Position numbers and translations under genes: made by a program
Part shown: piece after piece, positions 1 through 5,381 of the stretch
Position numbering within the stretch: position 1 is the first letter of the stretch
Layout: every line of letters begins with the position of its first letter
Notes under the pieces: model-generated
Databases searched by the model: none
Told to the model about the DNA's origin: nothing
The model's input: only the letters and a program-made list of their open reading frames with translations
Assembly: GCA_905215845.1 (NCBI GenBank)
Contig: CAJMRU010000059.1
Location: 1-6,319 of the forward strand
Origin: an uncultured bacterium
GTDB lineage: Bacteria; Bacillota; Clostridia; TANB77; CAG-508
Direction of reading: 5' to 3'
Length of the DNA stretch: 6,319 bases

Positions 1-32
1 CAACTTTAGTTTCTTATTTTTTTCCTCTTTTT

Positions 33-965
33 TTAGTTGTTCTTCCAATTTATTCCCTCCAAAATAATTTTAATATTATTTTGTATTTCATTTTCTCCAT
101 CTAGCCATATAGTTTGCTTATTTTTTCTAAACCAAGTTAATTGCCTTTTAGCATACCTTCTTGTTTCCATTTTTATTTTCTCAATCATTTCTTCTTTAGT
201 ACATTTATTTTGTAAAAAATCTACAACTTCTTTATATCCTAAACCTTGCATAGCTGTTGGAAATTCTTCATATTTATTTAAAATATTTTTTACTTCTTGA
301 AGTAGTCCTTGTTCAAACATTATATCTACTCTTTTGTTTATTCTATTATATAGTTTTTCTCTATCCCAATCTAATGCATAAACTCTATAATCATATTCTA
401 CTTCATTTTTTCTTGATTCTTTTTCTTGTTCTGTTTTATTTTTTCCTGTTGCATGATAAATTTCTAAAATTCTTAGAATTCTTTTTTTATCATTTTTGCT
501 TATTTTTTCTATTGCTAATGGATCTATATTTTTGGCTTTTTCATATAATTTTTCTAAGCCTTTTAATTCTACTTGCTCTTCTAATTTTTTTCTATATTCT
601 TTGTCAAATTCTATTTCTTGGTATTCTATTTCATATATCAAACTATCTAAATATAGACCTGTTCCTCCAACAATTATTGGAGTTTTTCCTTTTTCTATAA
701 TTTCTTTTATAGCTTTTTTTGCTGATTTTTTATAATCTGCTACACTATATCTTTCATTTGGAGAAACGAAATCTAATAGATAATGTGGTATTCCTTGCAT
801 TTCTTCCTTTGTTGGCTTTGCTGTTCCTATATCCATATCTTTATAAATTTGCATTGAATCACATGATATTATTTCTCCATCAATTTTTTTTGCTAGTTCA
901 ATAGATAACGCTGTTTTTCCTGAAGCTGTTGGCCCACATATTACTATAACCTTATCTTTCTGCAT
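33..965 (-). CDS. miaA: tRNA dimethylallyltransferase MiaA (tRNA A37 isopentenyltransferase)
   Basis: This enzyme transfers the dimethylallyl group of DMAPP to N6 of adenosine 37 in tRNAs that read UNN codons, which stabilises codon-anticodon pairing; it is cytoplasmic. The family motifs are all visible, numbered from the chosen start: P-loop GPTASGKT at 11-18, the tRNA/DMAPP-site block DSMQIYKDMDIGTAKPT at 36-52 (D36 the presumed catalytic Asp), PHYLLDF, PIIVGGTGLYLDSL, QGLGYKEV and the C-terminal RRYAKRQLTWFRKNK. The length of 310 residues is normal. An ATG five codons upstream (978-980) has no good Shine-Dalgarno site, whereas the ATG at 963-965 follows GTGAGGT at correct spacing and gives the usual short N-terminus, so I chose it. 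The first 14 bp overlap the end of the upstream membrane-protein gene, so translation is probably coupled. The ORF is intact and ends in TAA. hfq often follows miaA in Bacillota, but the window ends before it could be seen. Confidence 0.97.
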   Translation of the reverse strand: MQKDKVIVICGPTASGKTALSIELAKKIDGEIISCDSMQIYKDMDIGTAKPTKEEMQGIPHYLLDFVSPNERYSVADYKKSAKKAIKEIIEKGKTPIIVGGTGLYLDSLIYEIEYQEIEFDKEYRKKLEEQVELKGLEKLYEKAKNIDPLAIEKISKNDKKRILRILEIYHATGKNKTEQEKESRKNEVEYDYRVYALDWDREKLYNRINKRVDIMFEQGLLQEVKNILNKYEEFPTAMQGLGYKEVVDFLQNKCTKEEMIEKIKMETRRYAKRQLTWFRKNKQTIWLDGENEIQNNIKIILEGINWKNN

Positions 966-1392
966 TTTGTACCTCACCATATATATTTAATATTCCTTGT
1001 TGTGTGCTTTTTAGATAACTTGCTTCCATAAAAATTGCTACTAGAAATACTATTAATATGATAATAACTTTTTTTGTTATCTCTTCTTTTTCGATTTCTG
1101 ATTCTATTGTTTTTCCTAACAATTTAGCTAAGTATGGCAAAATTATTAGTGAATTTAGCCCAGTAAAAATCATTACCAATGTATTTCTTATTATATTTTC
1201 TATTTCAGCATTTGGATAATTTATTGCTCCTTTTGTTGTTAAAAATATTAATAAAGTTATTATATACATTACCACAAATCCTATTGCTATAAATCCTATT
1301 TTTTTGTTTTTTTCCATGCTACCCAAATTATTCCATATCCATATAGCACTTATTACAAATATAAAAATTGTAACTATTAGTATAATTGTCAT
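952..1392 (-). CDS. Small four-helix integral membrane protein of unknown function
   Basis: I do not recognise the family. The 146-residue product has four strongly hydrophobic stretches, at about 1-22, 33-53, 70-92 and 106-126. Short charged loops separate them: EKNKK near 27-31 and the ESEIEKEEITKK segment before the last helix. A polar tail of about 20 residues follows. There is no cleavable signal peptide, no cysteine pair and no obvious catalytic motif. The gene lies between mutL and miaA on the same strand, about 100 bp after the mutL stop, and overlaps miaA by 14 bp, so it is probably in one transcript with both. An in-frame TAA directly precedes the ATG, so no longer start exists. The only good Shine-Dalgarno site is 42 bases upstream, across a perfect hairpin (1403-1433). 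The intact frame, membrane-type composition and operon position make it a real gene; its role cannot be inferred. Confidence 0.85.
   Translation of the reverse strand: MTIILIVTIFIFVISAIWIWNNLGSMEKNKKIGFIAIGFVVMYIITLLIFLTTKGAINYPNAEIENIIRNTLVMIFTGLNSLIILPYLAKLLGKTIESEIEKEEITKKVIIILIVFLVAIFMEASYLKSTQQGILNIYGEVQNAER
971..977 (-). promoter_or_regulatory. Ribosome binding site that fixes the miaA start
   Basis: On the minus strand GTGAGGT lies five bases before the ATG at 963-965; the GAGG core is six bases away. It sits between the two candidate ATGs, so it supports the downstream one. It lies inside the last codons of the upstream membrane-protein gene, as expected for coupled translation. Confidence 0.7.
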
Positions 1393-1402
1393 TTATTTTC
1401 TT

Positions 1403-1441
1403 ATGTAATATATATTTTATTAATATATTACATGCTCCTTT
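1403..1441 (-). promoter_or_regulatory. Distant Shine-Dalgarno plus hairpin before the membrane-protein gene
   Basis: In the minus-strand transcript AAAGGAG (1435-1441) is followed one base later by a perfect 11-bp inverted repeat: 1423-1433 pairs with 1403-1413, with a 9-base loop. Ten bases after the hairpin comes the ATG at 1390-1392. The linear distance of 42 bases is too long for a normal ribosome binding site. If the stem folds, the site would sit about 11 bases from the ATG. Hairpin-bridged Shine-Dalgarno sites are known, for example in phage T4 genes 25 and 38; that this one works the same way is inference. The stem is almost all A-T pairs. Confidence 0.45.
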
Positions 1442-1489
1442 CTTTGTTATTTTCATTAGTTTCTTTGTTATACTCTTTTACTGTTTTTC

Positions 1490-3898
1490 TTACTTCCTTG
1501 CAAATTTTCTTTCTATATCGTATTTTGTCATTTTTATAGCTGTTGGTCTTCCATGAGGGCAAGTAAATGGATTTGGTAAAGCTAATAATTTATCCATTAA
1601 ACTTTCTACTTCTTGAATATCTAATGCCATATTTGCCTTTACTGCTGCTTTACATGCTACTGTTGCTATAAATTTTTCTTCTTTTTCTTGTTTTGCAGTT
1701 CTTGCTACTGTATTTATTTCATCTAAAGTTTCTAGAAATAGTTCTTTATTATCTAAGTCTATGCATACAGTTGGAACTCCTGTTAATTTTATTGTATTTT
1801 CCCCAAATTCTTCTAAAGAAAATCCTGCTTTTTCAAACATTTGCATATTTTCTTTTGCAATATCCATTTCTTTGTGAGTTAATGTTATTACATCTGGTAA
1901 TAATAACATTTGAGAATCTTTTGAAGTTTCACTATAATAATTTTTCTTTACCTTTTCATACATAATTCTTTCATGTGCTGCATGTTGGTCTAAAATATAC
2001 ATTTCTTGGTCTATTTCTAATATTATATATGTTTTAAATACAATTCCGATAAATTTATAATTTGGCTTTTTATATTCTTCTATTTCATCAAACATTGATA
2101 CATTACTGTTTATAATATCATTTACATTTATGCCTTTTTCTTCTTCTTTTGTTTCTTGTATTGGTGGATTTCCAAATAATTTTGTGTACATTTCATTGAA
2201 ATCATCAGTAACAACCTGTGGATTATCATTTAGTTTTTGCATTTTCTCTTTTATTTCTTTAAACTCTTGTTTTATTTCTGGATTTTCTATTTTTTCTATA
2301 ATTTCTTCTGTTTTTAAATCCATCTCTTTTATTTGCTCTTCTTTATTTTCCACAGTTTGTTCTGAAACTGTTGATTCTACTTGGTTTGTAGTGTTAAGGC
2401 TTGTTTCTTTTTTTATATTTTCATCTGCACTTTCTTTTGTTATTTCTTCAAAAATTCCATCTTCTAAATTTTTCTCTGTTTTATTCAATATCTCTTCTTT
2501 AACATCTTTATTTACTACATATTCTGTGCTGTTCTCTTCTAATTTTTGATTTTGCTCATCTTTTAAGCTTTCTTTGTTTTGGATTTCCATTTCCATATTT
2601 TCTTTTAATCTTTTTAATTGTTCTAAAATATCTGAAGTATTTATTGGTTCTCCAACTTTAGAATTATTTTTCAAGTTGTCTTCTACTACATTAGTTTTTA
2701 TTTTACTTTCTTCTTCGGTATATTCTTCTATTTGCTTTTGATTTTGCTTTCTAAATGAGAAAAGTCCTCCTGCTTGATTTTCTTTTTTAGATTCTTTTAG
2801 ATTCTTAAGTCTTTCTTCAAAAGAAAGTTCTCTATATGAGTTATTTTTTTGTTCATTGGTGTTATTATTTTCTTCTGTATGTATTGACTTTTCAGAATTT
2901 GCAACTAATTCTGTTTTTAATAAGCTATCTTTTATAGAATGATATATTGCTTGAAATATCTTGCTTTCTTCTTCAAATCTTACTTCTAATTTAGCTGGAT
3001 GCACATTCACATCTACTTTCGCTGGATTCATATCTATATTTAATACTACAAATCCAAATTTTCCTATTGGTATTAATCCTTTATATGCTTGTTCTGTTGC
3101 TGCTGTTAAAGCTTTATCTTTTATATATCTTTTATTAACAAAAAATAATTGATTTGATCTATTTGACCTTGCAATTTCTGGTTTCCCTATTACTCCTGTA
3201 ATATTTATGTCTTCATATTTATATGATACTTCCATTATTCCATTAGCTATATCTTTTCCATATATACTATAAATAACACTTTTCATATCTCCATTTCCAT
3301 TTGTTTGTATTACAGTTTTTCCTGAGTTAATTAATTTTATTGCAATGTTAGGATTAACTAAAGCTATTCTTGTAATTACATCTTCAACATATCCTGATTC
3401 TGTATAATCCTTTTTTAAAAATTTATATCTTACAGGAGTATTAAAAAATAAATTTCTTACCGTTATTGATGTCCCTGTTGGACATGCAGTTTCTTCTTTA
3501 TCTAATATTTCTCCTGCTTCTACTACTACTTTATATCCTACATCTTGTTCTTTCGTTTTTGATACTAATTCAACTGTCGCAATAGCTGCAATACTTGCTA
3601 AAGCTTCCCCTCTAAACCCCATAGATGTTACTGTATCTAAATCATCTGCTGACCTTATTTTACTAGTAGCATGTCTTTCAAATGCTATTTCTAAGTCATC
3701 TTGTGCTATTCCTTTTCCATTATCAGTTACTTTTATATATGATATTCCGCCATTTTTTATTTCAACTGTTATATTATTAGCCCCTGCATCTATTGAATTT
3801 TCTACCATCTCTTTTATTACAGATGCTGGTCTTTCAATAACTTCTCCTGCTGCTATTTGGTTTATTGTTAAATCATCTAATAATACTATATTTCCCAA
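1490..3898 (-). CDS. mutL: DNA mismatch repair protein MutL (endonuclease type)
   Basis: MutL couples MutS mismatch recognition to strand incision. Numbered from the chosen TTG start (802 residues), the N-terminal GHKL ATPase shows NQIAAGEVIERPAS (13-26), E30 and N34 (matching E. coli E29 and N33), DNGKGI (59-64), RHATSK and GFRGEALASI (94-103). The transducer domain runs to about 335 and includes NVHPAKLEVRF. Residues of about 335-608 form a Glu/Lys/Asn-rich, probably disordered linker. The C-terminal domain (about 609-802) has the endonuclease motif DQHAAHERIMYE (D637, H639, E643), ACKAAVKA (C749) and CPHGRP (C780, H782), the metal-site set of B. subtilis-type MutL. QMLLLP (663-668) aligns with the beta-clamp-binding QEMIVP of B. 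subtilis MutL. An ATG at 3911-3913 would add five residues but has no ribosome binding site; GGAGG overlaps it and is spaced for TTG at 3896-3898. The protein is longer than usual because of the linker. No mutS is in view. Confidence 0.97.
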   Translation of the reverse strand: MGNIVLLDDLTINQIAAGEVIERPASVIKEMVENSIDAGANNITVEIKNGGISYIKVTDNGKGIAQDDLEIAFERHATSKIRSADDLDTVTSMGFRGEALASIAAIATVELVSKTKEQDVGYKVVVEAGEILDKEETACPTGTSITVRNLFFNTPVRYKFLKKDYTESGYVEDVITRIALVNPNIAIKLINSGKTVIQTNGNGDMKSVIYSIYGKDIANGIMEVSYKYEDINITGVIGKPEIARSNRSNQLFFVNKRYIKDKALTAATEQAYKGLIPIGKFGFVVLNIDMNPAKVDVNVHPAKLEVRFEEESKIFQAIYHSIKDSLLKTELVANSEKSIHTEENNNTNEQKNNSYRELSFEERLKNLKESKKENQAGGLFSFRKQNQKQIEEYTEEESKIKTNVVEDNLKNNSKVGEPINTSDILEQLKRLKENMEMEIQNKESLKDEQNQKLEENSTEYVVNKDVKEEILNKTEKNLEDGIFEEITKESADENIKKETSLNTTNQVESTVSEQTVENKEEQIKEMDLKTEEIIEKIENPEIKQEFKEIKEKMQKLNDNPQVVTDDFNEMYTKLFGNPPIQETKEEEKGINVNDIINSNVSMFDEIEEYKKPNYKFIGIVFKTYIILEIDQEMYILDQHAAHERIMYEKVKKNYYSETSKDSQMLLLPDVITLTHKEMDIAKENMQMFEKAGFSLEEFGENTIKLTGVPTVCIDLDNKELFLETLDEINTVARTAKQEKEEKFIATVACKAAVKANMALDIQEVESLMDKLLALPNPFTCPHGRPTAIKMTKYDIERKFARK

Positions 3899-3906
3899 AA
3901 TTTTTT

Positions 3907-3911
3907 CCTCC
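3907..3911 (-). promoter_or_regulatory. Ribosome binding site supporting a TTG start for mutL
   Basis: GGAGG on the minus strand overlaps the G of the candidate ATG (3911-3913) and lies eight bases before the in-frame TTG at 3896-3898. Nothing resembling a Shine-Dalgarno site precedes the ATG. Starting at TTG gives an N-terminus that aligns with E. coli MutL with an offset of one residue. Confidence 0.6.
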
Positions 3912-3937
3912 ATTTCATATATTTAAGTATTTGCCTA

Positions 3938-3967
3938 ATTATATCATTACTTTTTAATTTTTGTATA
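3938..3967 (-). promoter_or_regulatory. Extended -10 promoter for mutL
   Basis: On the minus strand TGATATAAT (3938-3946) is a perfect TG-N-TATAAT extended -10 element. A weak -35, TATACA (3962-3967, four of six consensus bases), is 18 bases upstream. Transcription would start near 3931, giving a leader of about 33 bases to the TTG start. It lies after the palindrome that follows the tagO-like gene, so mutL, the membrane gene and miaA probably form their own unit. Random matches are common in such AT-rich DNA, but position and spacing fit well. Confidence 0.6.
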
Positions 3968-3976
3968 GTTTTTTTG

Positions 3977-4008
3977 TTAATTTTGTAAATTAATTTTGTA
4001 AATTAATT
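3977..4008. repeat. 13-bp AT-rich tandem repeat upstream of the mutL promoter
   Basis: TTAATTTTGTAAA occurs twice without interruption (3977-3989 and 3990-4002), followed by a partial third copy TTAATT (4003-4008). It starts about 45 bases upstream of the predicted mutL transcription start. It may act as an AT-rich UP-type element or be a simple slippage repeat. Confidence 0.8.
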
Positions 4009-4043
4009 CTATAATTAGAATAATTTTTGGGTTGGGAACGAGG

Positions 4044-4130
4044 TGATTTTGGGGTCGGAGACAAAAATCATGGTAAAATTTAAAATGATTCTGGGGTCAG
4101 AGTGATTTTTCTCTCCGACCCCAAAATCAT
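4044..4130. repeat. GC-rich nested palindrome (REP-like repeat)
   Basis: An 18-base arm (4044-4061, core GATTTTGGGGTCGGAG) has an exact inverted copy at 4112-4129. After a 1-by-1 mismatch the pairing continues with AAAAATCA (4063-4070) against TGATTTTT (4103-4110), making 26 pairs over 27 positions around a 32-base loop. That loop holds a second direct copy of the arm (4085-4102) with two substitutions, which can form its own hairpin with 4113-4130. The G-runs stand out sharply from the AT-rich surroundings. The element begins immediately after the stop codon of the tagO-like gene. It has the look of a dispersed REP/MITE-type repeat, but only this locus is visible, so that is inference. Confidence 0.85.
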
Positions 4131-4132
4131 TT
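4075..4132 (-). terminator. Probable intrinsic terminator after the tagO-rubredoxin gene
   Basis: In the minus-strand RNA 4113-4132 pairs with 4083-4102 over 20 positions. Both positions that mismatch in the plus-strand copy become G-U wobbles here (4091/4124 and 4099/4116). The loop is ten bases, and the transcript then reads UUUAAAUUUUA, an interrupted U tract. The stem includes two bases of the stop codon. Termination is plausible, but the U tract is imperfect and the stem is shared with the larger palindrome. Confidence 0.5.
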
Positions 4133-5366
4133 AATTATGTATTTCAAACATATCTTTTCCTTCTCCGCAAACTGGGCATACCCAATCTTTTGGTAGGTCT
4201 TCAAATGGTGTTCCTGGTTTTATTCCTGCTTTTTCATTTCCGAATTTTGGATTATATATGTATTTACATTCTATACATTCATATCTTTGTGTTTCTGATC
4301 TTTCTGTTTTAAAGTTTCTATATCCTAAAGCTATTGCAACAATTACCATTAATAAGAATGATAGTGCTTTCCATACTCCGCTTTCTAACATTATTACTGC
4401 AAATATTCCAAATGTTGCAGAAATTCCATATAATATTAGTACAGCTTGTTTTTGACTAAATCCTTTTGCTACTATTCTATGATGTAAATGTCCTTTATCT
4501 GCTTTGAATATTGCTTTTATTGATTTTCCTTTTATTAATCTTCTAATTATTGCCCAAAATGTATCAAATAATGGCAATCCTAATACTATTAGTGGTAATA
4601 CAATTACTGCTACTGTGTATGTCTTTGCTACTCCTAATATTGATATTATTGATAGTGAAAAACCTAAAAAATTTGAACCTGTATCACCAATAAATGTTTT
4701 TGCTGGCGAGAAGTTGAATGGTAAAAATCCAACTAATGCTCCAGCTAATGCTGTTATTAACAATATCGCCACCATTGGTGAATCATTTAACACAAATATT
4801 ATTAATAATGATATTGCTGATATTACTGATATTCCTGATGATAAGCCATCTAATCCATCTATTAAATTTATTGCATTTGTTACTCCAACGATCCATACTA
4901 TTGTTATAAATATTGAAAATATTTCTTGTGCTTGTGCATCTTGCACAAATGGAATCTGCAATTCATTTATTCTTACTCCAAAAGCAACTACTACTATTGC
5001 TGCTAGAACTTGTCCTGCTAATTTTGTTAATGGTTTTATAGTTTTTATATCGTCTATTATACAGGTAATTGAAATTATTAGTATTCCTAAAAATATTCCT
5101 AATAGTTTCATTCCATATTGTTCAGTTCCAAATAAATTAATAGTATTTTCCATGCTCATTACTATTAATAAGTATATTACAGATACTAGAAATCCTAATA
5201 TTACTGCTGGCCCTCCAAATTTCGGCATTGCTTTTTTATGCATTCTTCTTTGGTCTTTTGGTACATCTACTGCTCCTACTTTATGTGCAATTTTTATCGT
5301 ATATGGTGTTGCCATAAAGGTCACAATAAAAGCTAATAGAAATGCTATCGCTATATCTCCCCACAT
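4131..5366 (-). CDS. tagO: TagO/WecA-family undecaprenyl-phosphate GlcNAc-1-phosphate transferase fused to a C-terminal rubredoxin domain
   Basis: The membrane part (residues 1-350) belongs to the MraY/WecA/TagO family, which moves a sugar-1-phosphate from a UDP-sugar to undecaprenyl phosphate, the first step of teichoic acid or related envelope glycopolymers. Visible motifs are RRMHKKAMPKFGG (40-52), DDIKTIKPLTKLAGQ (105-119), NAINLIDGLDGL (164-175), FIGDTGSNFLG (225-235), D268 and HLHHR (293-297). The last favours WecA/TagO over MraY. About ten or eleven membrane helices are present. After a short polar linker, residues 362-409 form a full rubredoxin domain with CIEC (C364, C367), GIKPGTPFEDLP and CPVCGEGKDMFE (C397, C400), four ligands for one iron. 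The C-terminus of WecA enzymes is cytoplasmic, so the iron domain probably faces the cytoplasm. GGAGG lies seven bases before the ATG. rpiB ends 15 bp upstream, suggesting cotranscription. The exact sugar substrate and the role of the rubredoxin are unknown. Confidence 0.93.
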   Translation of the reverse strand: MWGDIAIAFLLAFIVTFMATPYTIKIAHKVGAVDVPKDQRRMHKKAMPKFGGPAVILGFLVSVIYLLIVMSMENTINLFGTEQYGMKLLGIFLGILIISITCIIDDIKTIKPLTKLAGQVLAAIVVVAFGVRINELQIPFVQDAQAQEIFSIFITIVWIVGVTNAINLIDGLDGLSSGISVISAISLLIIFVLNDSPMVAILLITALAGALVGFLPFNFSPAKTFIGDTGSNFLGFSLSIISILGVAKTYTVAVIVLPLIVLGLPLFDTFWAIIRRLIKGKSIKAIFKADKGHLHHRIVAKGFSQKQAVLILYGISATFGIFAVIMLESGVWKALSFLLMVIVAIALGYRNFKTERSETQRYECIECKYIYNPKFGNEKAGIKPGTPFEDLPKDWVCPVCGEGKDMFEIHN

Positions 5367-5381
5367 AAAAATTCCTCCATG

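Noticed and set aside
257..735. Plus-strand open frames opposite miaA
   Set aside because: Leu/Phe-rich translations are the expected antisense reading of A-rich codons; miaA motifs on the minus strand are decisive.
1325..1456. A possible small minus-strand frame starting at ATG 1454-1456 and overlapping the membrane-protein gene out of frame
   Set aside because: About 44 codons, no ribosome binding site before its ATG, and composition like random AT-rich DNA.
1440..1471. TTCTTTGTTAT present twice (1440-1450 and 1461-1471)
   Set aside because: A short, low-complexity direct repeat in an AT-rich spacer; most likely chance or local slippage.
2130..2549. A 139-codon Ser/Phe-rich plus-strand frame opposite the mutL linker
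   Set aside because: It is the complement of Glu/Lys/Asn-rich linker codons. No separate evidence such as conserved motifs supports it.
4022..4043. A decayed third copy of the palindrome arm (TTTTTGGGTTGGGAACGAGG)
   Set aside because: It shares TTTTGGG and a G-rich tail with the arm but needs a gap and several changes; too weak to call.
3914..4043. Riboswitch or T-box in the mutL leader
   Set aside because: The predicted leader is only about 33 bases, and no conserved riboswitch motif is visible.
4012..4137. TAATTA on both sides of the palindrome (4012-4017 and 4132-4137) as a target-site duplication
   Set aside because: A six-base A/T word is expected often here, and the left copy is about 27 bases from the palindrome edge.
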